DNA from: Leucocoprinus leucothites
Lineage: Eukaryota > Basidiomycota > Agaricomycetes > Agaricales > Agaricaceae
Direction of reading: 5' to 3'
NCBI GenBank assembly: GCA_013368445.1
Contig: JAACJO010000031.1
Span: 248,001-312,000 of the forward strand
DNA: 64,000 nucleotides
Positions 50,790 to 61,875 of this stretch are shown one piece after another. Under the pieces are notes generated by a model. That model saw only the letters and a program-made list of their open reading frames with translations. It was not told the DNA's origin and did not search any database. Numbering within the stretch: the first letter of the stretch is position 1; every line of letters begins with the position of its first letter. Position numbers and translations under genes: made by a program.

Positions 50790-51246
50790 CCAATCGCCTG
50801 AATATCCATTATACCACTGCGCCTTCCTTTCCTTCCTTTCCTTCTTCCTTTTTCTTTTCCATGGACTGGAAAGCTACCACGAAAAACGGCTACCTCTCGA
50901 CTCCGAATCCGTACGATGTTCCGTAGAGTCATCATCACCACACGCCGACTGTCCCACCTCCATAGGTGGTCAAGCCCAGGGTCCAGATGGTCGGTCTACA
51001 GCGTCGCGACCCAATGTTGAGGCTCGTCTTCTTCGTCTCCATTGACTGTGTATTCTTAGTGAAACTGATGATGCGGGCATTGTGGTTAGTAGTATTTTGT
51101 ACGTTAATTTCCTTGGTTGTCGGTTGCGCTTGGAATTTACGATTATTTTGTGATTCGTGATAACTTTTCCGTCTCGTCAACTCTGGATGAGTCGAGCTTT
51201 CTCTGTTTTCTGGCGTGCGTGCATAGTACATGATGAACCACACCAT
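50790..51246 (-). pseudogene. Array gene remnant, unit 3
   Basis: Only the shared 3' tail is left. A minus-strand frame starting MVWFIMYYARTPENR runs through SMETKKTSLNIGSRRCRP to GGGTVGVW at 50935. The alternative frame end (WYNGYSGDWSF) lies near 50785. The leader and variable middle are gone; the sequence upstream of the ATG still matches the promoters of units 1 and 5. Confidence 0.55.
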
Positions 51247-51337
51247 GCAGTCAATGAGAGACTACTAGTAGGGTAGGGGGGTTGAGAGGAATCGAGGAAA
51301 AGTCTTGGAAGGGCACGAACAAAGGCTAAGGAGGCTA

Positions 51338-52137
51338 CAGTCGACTCTGTTCTAACTGATAGCTATCATAACTGATAGTTCACCTAAACTGATAGCTCGA
51401 GGGCATGACCAAATCGGTTAGCAGGGATTTTGGCTGGAAACTGATAACTTTATCAAAAGTGATAACTGATAGCTCTCCCGAGCCGAGAAACTGATAACGC
51501 CCGACGGGCGCTCGGCGTAAAAACCAGAAAAAGTATCTTTGAGCGACCCCAAAAGTCAAGTGCTGGCAGTATTGTTAGTAGTATAGGGTCCAACAATAAT
51601 TATTTTTCTCCTCCCCGCCTAACCATATCCAACCCAGCTCCTCACTTTGTCTCACTCGGTCCTAAAAAGGATTAGGAGATTTTCGATGCTGTCATGGACA
51701 TGAAAGCCACAGCCGAGGCCAAACCTACATCTGACTGTCCGGTTGATGTTACTGAATACAAGGAAGTGACTCCCATTCCAATCATTCGGCAGGTGCAGGA
51801 AGTTCGAGGAGTGATCAGAAATGATCTCATGGCAGGCTCAGATGAGCTTTGTCAACATATTGAGCTCTCCCACAAGCCTCTGGACAGGAAGCTTCGTTCA
51901 GATGCTTTCACCGGTTTACGGGACACTTCTATTACTGACTTCTTTCCTCATATATAGGGTTTTGTGCACTCCTAGAATAATTCTGCTCAATTTAGTGCGC
52001 TTTTCGTCGGTGCTTATTGTGATGTACTAGCCCGAAAAAAATTATGTAATAAATGTCTATTCCCCGAAACTGATACTTGCTAAAACTGATAGCCCGCGGG
52101 CGTGCCCGAGAGCTATCAGTTAGAACAGAGTCGACTG
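51338..52137. mobile_element. Pogo-like (Tc1/mariner superfamily) non-autonomous transposon
   Basis: An 800-bp element with perfect terminal inverted repeats of at least 28 bp. The left end starts CAGTCGACTCTGTTCTAACT and the right end is its exact complement. It is flanked by TA on both sides (51336-51337 and 52138-52139), the target duplication of Tc1/mariner/pogo elements. Comparison with the equivalent spacer in units 1 and 5 (GCTAAGGTAGTGGAAAG) shows an uninterrupted TA site. CAG ends are typical of pogo elements. An internal 87-codon frame (51694-51957) ends LRDTSITDFFPHI, like the C-terminus of pogo-type transposases, but the DNA-binding and DDE parts are missing. Subterminal ACTGATAGCT motifs recur near both ends. 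It must be mobilised in trans, if at all. Confidence 0.85.
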
Positions 52138-52598
52138 TAGTTGAAAGATGGCGGTTCTTAACAAGTCAGATTCTCCGAGCAAAAAAGAAATTGTACTGGA
52201 TAATGGCATAAAATTCGCAACATGATCCGTTTCGTAATAGATCCGTTATCATCGCCGTGAATGACACTAGAACCGCTCTCCTGTGTTCCTACATGCCATT
52301 AAGTGTCACCCATTAATTTGGAATCTACTTAGTGTACCATCGTGATGAGGTGAGCTTCGACTTTGCAATGTCTCAATGGAATTGTCTAGTAGTGAGAATC
52401 TGGTGAAGAATTGATTATCTCGATATTTATGAGCAAGACTCCCTAGGCTGTACTAGTATTAGATTTGGATGCTGTTCATTGATGACAGACGCACTTCACA
52501 AAAGCGGCACCATCACTGCAATGGGAAAAAATCTGCTCCTGTGATTGATACCGATGTCGCACTGAGCACCACGGGCATCTGTGCATAGGCTGTCTCGT

Positions 52599-52861
52599 CT
52601 ACAGAACCTGACCAATGTTGATGTGAACTGCCTTGACTCGAGTATACCTGGTAGTAGATATCACAATTGATCAGCCACCCGACGTACACGGGACCTGCAA
52701 ATCCATGGCATACACGTCTAGAGCTTCTTGCCTGAATTCCCTCCCTATACCAAACTGCTTATACCCACTGGAAGGGACATTGACTTCGACCTACGAGGCA
52801 AAGTTGGTCTTTCGGTTGACACTTGAGCTATACGCACAAAGGTGAGGGGAAACGACTTGCC
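52599..52861 (-). pseudogene. ALDH 3' fragment 3
   Basis: The last exon is nearly intact ([15 protein letters not shown] with a stop near 52600), followed by the last intron and the penultimate exon with VEVNVPSSGYKQFGIGREF. It ends in the shared ALDH intron breakpoint and passes into SSZ1 intron 1. Confidence 0.75.
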
Positions 52862-54230
52862 AAGGTGGGCGTCTAAATTTGAGCGGCCTGGAAGAAATGT
52901 TGACAGAGTTAGAATACTGGAAGGATTGGCAGAGTGCATTGTGAATGAAGATGGTGAACGTCAGATTGCCTGTGCTGTTTCGTTTCACGACGAAGAAATG
53001 GCAGGGACCTCGAAAGCCTACCATGACTATAGTCAGCAATCATGTTTATTTTAATCACACTTACGATTTCGAAATCGTGATTATGATTATATGATAATCC
53101 CACGCTTATTCGGGACACAATTGATTGATACACATTGTGTAATCAGAAAGAGCTCGACATAGGATCGCACCAGTGCTGCCATTGCTACTACTACAGCTTC
53201 AACATGGGGAAACTCTCTCTCACCTGACAGAACCCAACTCATAGTTGATGTCGATACCTCCTCCACAACCACCACTCTTCTCCCTCTCGGCTCCGATCTC
53301 ACGTACAGATTCGTCTCGCACACTGCTCCTTCCGTTGTACGGGACCTCACCGACACGCATCTCGTCGGACACTTCTCATCCGAGACGGTATGGACTACAC
53401 AGGCTCAATCAATCTTATGCGATTCGACCTTGTTGCTCGTTCAGTATACGTATCCATCACCTCTTTCATCACTTCTCTACTCCAAGAAGCCAATGTCGAC
53501 CCTCACGAGGTAGATGAGATTGTCTACGTCGGTGGATCAGCTTCTCTCCCTGGCCTGGACAAACATATCACTGTATCCGGTGGATTCCGCAAGACATCGA
53601 AACAACGTTTACTCTCATTGCCCAAAGATGTGCTTCACAAGGTCACTTGATCTCCGAAATAACCGATCCTGAATTACGCGCTATGTTCACTGCTAATGGT
53701 GAAAATGTCGAGGTCCGTGCCCCGACGAAGACACTTAGAGTGTTACTCCCCGGCCCAAGTAATAAAGACGACCCTCTTGGTGGTACTTGGGTTCCCACCA
53801 TCCAGAAAGATACTGCCCCCCCCCCCGCCCGTCGTGCAGTCCGCTTCGAGGTCGAGCTTTCCTCCTCGAACAAAATTGTCCTCGAAGTATGGAATCGATC
53901 GAATCCATCCGCATCGACAAAGAAAACCCCATAAACCCGTAGATGATGACGATGAAGAAAACGCAGACAAAGACAAAGACGAGGAAGAAGAGGAAGTTGA
54001 AATCAAATCGAAGCAAACTACTAATTCCTCTTACCTCGGCTCGATTCGCTTCACTGCAAAGTTGGAAGTAACGCATTGGGGTAAGAGTGATATGGTGGGA
54101 CGGGCGCCTACGGCGATTGATGTGATGTTTATTGTGGGTGTTGATGCGAGTTGAGTGTTTCTGTGAAGGAGTTTGGCGCTCGTGAGGGGTTGGAAGGCGC
54201 TGTTGGGATGCTGCAGGTTCTTGGAGCGTG
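52862..54230 (+). pseudogene. SSZ1 copy 4, heavily decayed
   Basis: Exon 2 is recognisable, exon 3 is missing, and an AT-rich insert (53002-53165) replaces it and the start of exon 4. Later parts carry deletions (for example around 53385 and 53600), a C-run at 53816-53826, a frame change after LEVWNRSNPS and a stop after VGVDAS. The C-terminal block is still alignable. Confidence 0.85.
53002..53165. repeat. AT-rich insert shared with SSZ1 copy 5, containing a palindrome
   Basis: Begins CAGGGACCTCGAAAGCCTAC and includes the perfect 16-bp palindrome ACGATTTCGAAATCGT (53063-53078). The matching segment in unit 5 spans about 56321-56490, with the palindrome at 56382-56397. It is not found in SSZ1 copies 1-3. 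Origin unknown. Confidence 0.7.
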
Positions 54231-54367
54231 ATCGGTGAAGCGAAGTGTGTAGACCGTGTGGTGGGATGGTAATGTGACTGAATATAGTTTTTAGGGATGT
54301 GTAGCATGATAGAATATATTGAAGATACAAGAAATATGAAAAGAAAAAGAAAATAAAACACATTCTC

Positions 54368-55307
54368 CTAAAATGTCCAATCGCCTGAATATCCATTATA
54401 CCATTCCGCCTTCCTTTCCTTCTTTCTCTTCTTCTTTCCTCTACACGGACTAGAAAGCCACCGCGCAAAACAGCAGCTTCTCAACTCCAACTGCGACTCT
54501 GTACAGCGTTCTGTAGAGTCATCAACACACGCTGATCGTCTTACCTCCACAGGTAGCTGAGCCCAAGCTCCAGGCGATCCTTGTACAAGGCACATAGTGT
54601 CGCGATCTGATATCGAGACTCGTCTTCTTCGTCCCCATTGACTGTGTATTCTCAGTGAATTTGATGTTGCTGGCATTGCGGTTTGCAGTATTTCGTGCAG
54701 TAGGCTCTCTTCTCGATTCGAGTTGTCGGTTGTGTTCGGTGATGCAATTATTTGCAGGTACTTGATAACTTTTCTGTCGCGGTTGGTCTATACTCTCCTC
54801 AAAAAACCTACAAATTAAACTCTCTACTTCTTCCGGTCTATTAGGGGACACCTCTACTTGTTTGCCCGCCATTTCGAGTAGGCGTGGGATGAGGGCCATC
54901 TCAGGCTTGGAAGGCGCATCCATGATTGCACAGATGAGAGGCAAAATGTCTTTCATCGTGGCTGCGATGTCCGAGCCAGCTTCTGTGGGAGTCCGTGGAA
55001 GTAGTAGAGAGCCATGGTAAAGCCCAGGTCCCTGTTTCTTCTTCATAGTATAGGTTCTCACCCTAACAGTGAGTGACGTATAAATATCTAGTTTCGGGAA
55101 TCAATGAGAAACGCGATCGAACATGGTCGAGGTAAGGGAAAGGAGTCGACACTTACTAAGACACTCAGTTATACGTCGGCGCGCTTGCACTGGACCTGCA
55201 AGCTTGCTTACGGGGACCGACTCATTTTGGTACTGGAATGGAGTTGGAGTTGGAGTAAGATGAGTAAACCTGACGTGGGTTTGGGTAGATTGCTGGAAGG
55301 AAGTCAT
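54368..55307 (-). CDS. Array gene, unit 4: different 5' half, shared 3' tail
   Basis: The likely start is at 55307 (MTSFQQSTQTHVRFTHLTPT). An intron, probably with donor GTAAGTGTCGAC near 55155, leads to a second part including RTYTMKKKQGPG and ATMKDILPLICAIMD. Neither the leader nor the NACHT/kinase segments of units 1 and 2 are present. The ATMKDILPL block is related to ATMKESLPLTDTLMDE in unit 5. The tail ends in two alternative frames as in the other units (GKTISVC near 54522, QWYNGYSGDWTF-like at 54368). No known domain; may be non-functional. Confidence 0.35.
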
Positions 55308-55885
55308 TGAAAGGAGCCAGAGAGAAGGGGAAATAAAGACGAGGGCAAGGAAAACCGAACAAAAAGATCACAGCTTTTTAAAACCCAAGTTGGCTTCTCC
55401 GAGTCAAGAAAAATTATTTGCATCATTCAGCAGCTGTTCAAAGAACAATGGCTTGCTGGAGTGGGTTATGTTCCGGGTTGCGAACCATCGCCACGTGTGA
55501 TCCTCCCAGAGGAACCACGTATATAAGTCTTCCTATGCCAGAATTGCATGCCATTATAATGACATCCATTATTTACGAGTTTGCTTGACGTACTAATTCA
55601 AATATCATCGCGGTCTTTATGTTGAGGCAGCCTTCGACTATACAAAATCTCATTGCAATGGCTTAGTGAAAGGATTGACCTCTCCGCAGTATTTTGATAT
55701 CTACAAGGTAAGTTTTCTTGGCTGTGCTGATGTAGCGAATGAGGCTGCGCATTAACTGCTGTTGCTCCATGAGAGACATGAGCAGAGCATCACTATAATG
55801 GGAACAAAACTGCTCCTCTGATTGATGTTGATCTCAAGCTCAACACCATTGGCATCTGTCAATAGATTGTCTCGTGCCCTGGACT

Positions 55886-56036
55886 CTACAGAACTTGACC
55901 AATGTTGATGTGAACTGCCTTGACTTGAGTATACCTAGTGGATATGACAATTGATTAGCCATCCGACATACACGGTACCCCTTCCCGTTGGAAGTTAAAC
56001 CAGATGCCCAAAGGTGAGGGGGAAATGGTTTGCCAA
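55886..56036 (-). pseudogene. ALDH 3' fragment 4
   Basis: The last exon ([19 protein letters not shown] with a stop at 55886-55888) and part of the last intron are kept. The penultimate exon is mostly deleted. It ends at the same ALDH intron/SSZ1 intron junction as the other fragments. Confidence 0.75.
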
Positions 56037-57515
56037 GGTGCGCGTCTAGATTTGAACGGCCCGGAAGAAATGTTGACGGAATTAGAATACAGGAAGGATT
56101 GGCAGAGTGCATTGCGAATGAGGATGGTGAACGTCAGATTGCCTGTGCTGTTTTGTTTCACGGCAAAGAAATGGTGAACCCCTTGTGCTGGCCTTGAGCG
56201 CTATGGCTGATCTAGAGATAATTGCAGTACATTGGCAACCAAGCTAAACACCAGCTTGTGAAAAATACACCAAATACTATCACAGGATTCAAAAATCTGC
56301 TTGGCAAAGAATTTGTCTACCAGGGACCTCGAAAGCCTACCATGATTATAGTCAGCAATCGTGTTTATTTTAATCTCGCTTACGATTTCGAAATCGTGAT
56401 TATAACTATATGATAATCCCACGCTTATTCGAGATACAATGGATTAATACACATTATGTAATTAGAAAAAAGTTCAACTTAAGTAGGATCGAACCAGTGT
56501 TGCTGTCGCTACTGTTACAACATGGGGAAGCTCTCTCTCACCTGCCAGAACCCAACTCATAGTTGATGTCGGTACCTCCTCCACAACCACCACTCTTCTC
56601 CCTCTCCGCTCCGATCTCACGTACAGACTCGCCTCGCACACCGCTCCTTCCGTTGGAGGAGACCTCACCGACACGCATCTCGTCAAAACACTTCTCATCC
56701 GAGATCGTGTGGACTATACAGGCTCAATCAATCATATGCGATTTGACCTCCTCGCTCGTTTAGTATGTGTATCCATCACCTCTTTCATCACTTCTCTACT
56801 CTAAGAAGCCAATGTCGACCCCCACAAGGTAGATGAAATCGTCTATGTCGGTGGATCAACTTCTCTCCCTGGCCTGGACGAATATATCACAGTATCCGGT
56901 GAATTCCACAAGACATCGAAACACCGTTCACTCTCATTGCCCGAAGATGCACTTCACAAGCTCACTTGATCTCCGAAATAACCGATCCTGAATTACGCGC
57001 TGTGGTCACTGCTAATGGTGAAAATGTCGAGGTCTGTGCCACGACGAAGACACTTGGAGTGTTACTCCCCGACCCATATGATAAAGACGACTCTCTTGGT
57101 GGTACTTGGATTCCCATCATCCAAAAAGAAACTTCTCTCCCCGCTCGTTGTGCCGTCCGCTTCGACGTCGAGCTTTCCTCCTCGAACGAAATTAGCCTCG
57201 AAGTATGGAATCGATTGAATCCGTCCACATCGACAAAATCAAACCTCCTAAACCTGTATACTCTGGCCACGAAGATAACGCAGAGGAGGAAGAAGACGAG
57301 GAAGAGGAGGAAGTCGAAGTCAAATCGAATCAAACCACCAAATCCTCCTACCTCGGCTTGATCCGTCTCACTGCAAAGTTGGGAGTAACGCATCAAGGTA
57401 AGGGTGAGATGGCGGGACGGACGACTACGACGATTGATGTGGCGTTCATTGTGGGCGTTAATGCAGGGTTGATGAAGGAGCTGTTGAGATGTTGCAGGCT
57501 CTTGGAGCGTGATAT
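56037..57515 (+). pseudogene. SSZ1 copy 5, heavily decayed
   Basis: Exons 2 and 3 are recognisable (YIGNQAKHQLVKNTPNTITG). The AT-rich insert shared with copy 4 interrupts exon 3/4. The rest of exon 4 has deletions, a frame change, and the same CTACTCTAAGAAGCC stop found in copy 2 (near 56800). The C-terminal block from 56966 is partly open and keeps a functional-looking acidic linker, but the final residues are altered. Confidence 0.85.
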
Positions 57516-57640
57516 GTGAAGCGAAGTGTGTAGAGCGTGTGGTGAGATAGCATTTTTGACTTAATACCGTTTTTGGGGATGTGTAATCTAATACAGTACA
57601 TTGAAGATACAAGAAATATGATGAAATAAAACAGATTCTC

Positions 57641-58837
57641 CTAAAATGTCCAATCGCCTGAGTACCCATTATACCACTGGGTCTTTTTCTTCCTTCTCTT
57701 CTTTTTTCTTCTCCATGGGCTGAAAAGCCACCGCATAAAATAGCAATCTTTCGACTCCGGACCCGATCTTGCAGAGTCATCATCAACACACGCCGACGAT
57801 CCTACCTCCACAGGCGGCCGAGCCCAAGCTCCAGGCGGTCCTTGTAAAAGGTCTACAGCGTCGCGATCTGATCTCGAAACTTGTCTTCTTCGTCCCCATT
57901 GACTGTGTATTCTTAGTGAATTTGATGTTGCGGGCATTGCAGTTGGCAGTAGGTTGTGTAGTAAGTTCTCTTCTCGGTTCAAGTTGTCGGGTGCGTTCGG
58001 TGATGCAATTATTTGCTGGCACTTGATAACTTTGCCAACTTGTCAACTCTGGATGATATGGGTCTTCTCTGTCGACTAGTACGAACTCAACTCTCCTGTA
58101 AACGATATCGAGGATTATGTGCAGGATCGCTGGTGTTTTCAACAGTACGCAGCTCGGAGCGTGAGCCACCTCGGAGTGGGAAGTCTCATCCATGAGTGTA
58201 TCGGTGAGAGGCAAAGACTCCTTCATCGTAGCTGCAATTACATTGGCAGCCATTGGCGAAGTGTACGATGACAAAAAGCCTCGCTCAAAGTTCATATTAT
58301 GATTTCTTCGCCGGCCCCGCCGCTGAGAAGCGGCCACAATTGACTCGGAGGGGGACGCAATTGAGGGGGAAACAATATGTCTAGGCGACATTTGCCCGCA
58401 ATCGAATCCGGACGCGAGGTTGGATTCATCTGCCATTGTGGATAATGGCATCAGCGGTCCAAGCAGGTCAGGAGGGGGGATGCCACAAAAGTCACTGCCG
58501 AGATACAGCTCATTGAGATCACAAGCAGGTCCCCCGAAGAGAGGATCCAAGGTTGGAGCGGAGGACCAGGGTGAACTGTAAGAATACGCGTCGATGAGGT
58601 CAAGAGAAGGATCCTCATTGAGTATATCTAGAAACAGCACAAGATGAGCAACCCCACAGACACCTAGTGATTCTCAATAAAACAAAATAATCAAATCTTA
58701 CCGCTCAATAGTGGATAGTGAAATTCTGGGGTCGAAGTACAGGTCTCTGTAGGCTGTATAAAAAACAGTGGCTCCGATATACTGTCGGGGTCTTGAGGGT
58801 GATACGGAAAGCCTGTGATGAAGGCTTCTGTTTCCAT
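57641..58837 (-). CDS. Array gene, unit 5: shared ends, unrecognised middle
   Basis: ATG at 58837 opens METEAFITGFPYHPQDPDSI, the same leader as unit 1. An intron (donor near 58700, acceptor near 58632) joins it to DILNEDPSLDLIDAYSY. The middle is Ser/Pro-rich with no recognised domain (SPSIASPSESIVAASQRRGR), followed by ATMKESLPLTDTLMDE and the shared tail. The tail ends in one frame at 57783 (GRIVGVC) or in the other at 57641 (QWYNGYSGDWTF). Together with unit 1 it is one of the best-preserved members. It could encode a lineage-specific protein or be a decayed one. Confidence 0.45.
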
Positions 58838-59413
58838 GAGGCGCTACTTTTACTATCACTTGGGGGAGGGGCGTTGAGAGGGATTGAGGCAAAAGGGAGG
58901 GTTCGGGCAAGGGCTAAGGTAGTGGAAAGATGGCGGTTTTAAAAAATCCAGCTTCTCCGAGCCAAAAAAAAATCGTGCGGGTATTAGCGAGCTTTTGTAA
59001 CAGAGTAGAAAGGTCCGCATCATCATCGCCATGAGTGACACACGGAACCGCACAGAACTACATATGTACACGAGCCCTCTGGCGCTCCTAAATGTCATTA
59101 TAATTCCACCCATTAATTTGGAGTCTAAGTGATGTACCGTTGTGATGAAGTGAGCTTCGACTTTGCAAAATCCCATTGGGATGTCCTAGTAGTGAGAACC
59201 CAGCAGAAGGATTGTCCAACACAGTATCCATGAGTAAGGTTTCCTGGGTTGTGCTAGGGAGTCAGATGAGGCTGTTCATTGGTTCCATTTGATTGGGACA
59301 CGTTTGACAGAACATCACAGGCTGTAATGGAAACAAAAACTGCTGCGGTGATTGATATTGATCTCGCCCTGAGTAACATTGGCATCTGTACATAGATTAT
59401 CTCGTGACCCAGT

Positions 59414-61821
59414 CTACAGAACCTGACCAATGTTGATGTGAACTGCCTTGACTTGAGTATACCTAGTGGATATAACAATTGATCAGCCACCCGACATACA
59501 TGGTACCTTCAAAACCATGACATACACGTCAAGAGCTTCCTGCCCGAATTCCCTCCCTATACCAGACTGTTTATACCCACCGAAAGGCACATTAACTTCG
59601 ACCCATGAGGCACAGTTGACCTTTCGGTTGGAACTTAAGCCAGACGCTCAAAGGTGAGGGGAAATGACTTACGAATACACTACCGGCTTCCAAGGCATTT
59701 GCCATGCGAATTGCTCGAGCAGAGTTTTCGGTCAGAACGCTCGCAGCAAGTCCATACGTGGTATCGTTGGCCCATTCAATCACCTCTAGAGAAAGGCATA
59801 CATAAATCAGGGCTGATCATCTCGTTAGTTTCTCACACCTTCTTCAGTCTGGAATTTGACGATAGAGCAGACGGGACCAAAGATCTCTTCTTGCATAATC
59901 TTCATAGAGTGCTTTGCATCCACGAAGACGGTCGGCTTGATGAAGTAGCCCTCTTCTCCATGTCTCTCCCCACCCATGTGAACTTTAGCGCCTTCTGATT
60001 TTCCCGAGTTGATGTAGCCCATGACACGCTACGGTACAAAATGCATGAGAATGGCCTGATGAATCCGCTATGAGGACGGAGGCTGGAGCTGACCTCAAAT
60101 TGCGTTTTCGAGACTTGAGGACCATGCTGTGATCCTTCTTCGAAAGGACGACCAGTCGCGCTAGTCAGGGTTGCTGCCACTTTTGTGAACCCTTCCAAGA
60201 ACTTGTCATAAATTCCCTCTTGTACGTAGATACGTGAACCAGCGATGCACACTTGACCTATACACACTCAATACACAGGATACGATATACGCTAAACATA
60301 GACGTACCCATGTTCATGCTTCCATCGCCAGATGTTTATTTTAGTTAACTGAAGCAACGCAATCCCGTTTTCAAGACTCACAAAATACCCTGCGAAGCCC
60401 ATTTTATTGCCTGATCCAGATTGGCATCGTCGAAAACAATCGTCGGGCTCTTGCCACCGAGTTCCAGAGTAACGTTCTTTAGGTTTGACTCGGCCGACGC
60501 CTTCAGGATTTTTCGCCCAGTTAAGGTGCTACCAGTGAAAGTAATCTTATCAATACCAGGGTGTGAAGACATAGCTGCACCGACGGTATGACCTAATACG
60601 TAGCTTTAATCAGAAACACGTGGTGTCAGAGCAACAAGTTTTGAGCCACCAACCGTAGCCGTTGATAATATTTACGACCCCCGGGGGCACCCCAGCCTCG
60701 TTTAGGAGGTCGGCAATGAACAGGGCACTCAGGGGGGTAATTTCTGAGGGCTAATGCATAGAATGTGAACAATAAGTCGTCCGTCTGGTACCAGGGGACA
60801 TGGCTTACTTTGAGGACAACAGTATTTCCTGTGGCAAGGGCCGGAGCGATCTTCGTTGCTGCCACCACCTAGAAAAGTTGATTGGCAAGAGTGATCGTTC
60901 TGATGCCCTAAATACACACCAGCGGTCCGTTCCACGGCAAAATCGCACCCTGTGGATACATAAGATTACGCATTTCGAAAGTCAAAACTTGACTTACCAC
61001 GACACCCCAAGGTTCATGCCTCGTGTATGCCATTTTCTTATCGGTCGTCTAGCCCACACATGAATTCAAATAATCTATTTGATGAATGAAAAGTTCCCGA
61101 ATATACCTCGATTGTTTTTCCGTGGATTTTATCAGCCCAGCCCGCATAATATCTAATCATTCCAATACACCCCGCAAGGTCAAGAGCTCTTGTTGCAGGC
61201 AACGGCTTTCCTGACATCATGTCTGATGAATAGTATATAAGTAATATTAGAGATTACGGACCTAGGTTCAGGGCTTCGACGGCAGCAAGCGCATCAGCAT
61301 GTTTTTCCAATAAGTCTGCAATATTATCGAGAATCTTTCCTCGACGAGACCCTGGAACTTTGAGACCCCAACACGTTTTGAATGCCTAGAAAGAGTTAGA
61401 AATCAGGTCGTGCGGTTGGAGAAGTTAGTTTTAATTCACTTTTCGGGCTGCTTTGACTGCCCGGTCGACGTCATCTGCTCCACCTCCTGGGATTACAGTA
61501 ATGACCTTCCCAGTTGCTGAAGGTTATGATAAGCAGGAGTGCTCTACCGAGCATCCGACACTTACAAGGATCCACGACACTAGGCAGACTCAGTAAGGTC
61601 CCTCTTGAAGCTCTTAGAAAAGCCGGGTTGAATTTACGCACTCGATCATATCCCCGCCACCAGTCGGATCAACCCATTGTCCGTCAATGAATAATCTAAA
61701 CGGAACATTCATTCTGATCGTCCTGACTCCTGAGTACTGTATTATGTGCTTACCCCGCCTTAATAGCGACAGTACCCTTGTAGAGCTTGGTGTTGAACTT
61801 GTGAGTAAAAGTTTTAACCAT
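59414..61821 (-). CDS. Aldehyde dehydrogenase 4 (complete gene at the array edge)
   Basis: A multi-exon ALDH gene from ATG 61821 ([17 protein letters not shown]) to TAG 59414. Landmarks: [118 protein letters not shown] and [17 protein letters not shown], ending VHINIGQVL. The 11-nt micro-exon is at 60308-60318. The N-terminus groups with ALDH1. Its last two exons are the source (or sister) of the four ALDH fragments in the array. All catalytic residues are present and no frameshift was found. Confidence 0.92.
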
Positions 61822-61875
61822 CTTCGATAGTTGACTAGATGGGATAACAGTTGAACACACTCCGTATCTCCATAG

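Larger units (their letters stand above)
49417..52861. repeat. Tandem array unit 3
   Basis: SSZ1 copy 3, a short remnant of the variable gene, an inserted pogo-like element (51338-52137), spacer and ALDH 3' fragment 3. It is shorter because about 0.9 kb of SSZ1 and most of the variable gene are deleted. Confidence 0.75.
52862..56036. repeat. Tandem array unit 4
   Basis: SSZ1 copy 4, a variable gene with a different 5' exon, a spacer (55308-55885) and ALDH 3' fragment 4. It shares a ~160-bp AT-rich insert with unit 5, so units 4 and 5 are closely related. Confidence 0.75.
56037..59690. repeat. Tandem array unit 5, ending within ALDH4
   Basis: SSZ1 copy 5, a variable gene, a spacer (58838-59413) and the 3' end of ALDH4, which here continues into the complete gene. 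This right boundary shows where the repeated unit was originally cut: in the intron just upstream of the penultimate ALDH exon. Confidence 0.75.

Noticed and set aside
56460..56500. GGATCGAACC near the SSZ1 copy 5 insert, considered as a tRNA-derived SINE
   Set aside because: The B-box match is not kept in the sister copy and no A box or tail is seen. Left as an insert of unknown origin.
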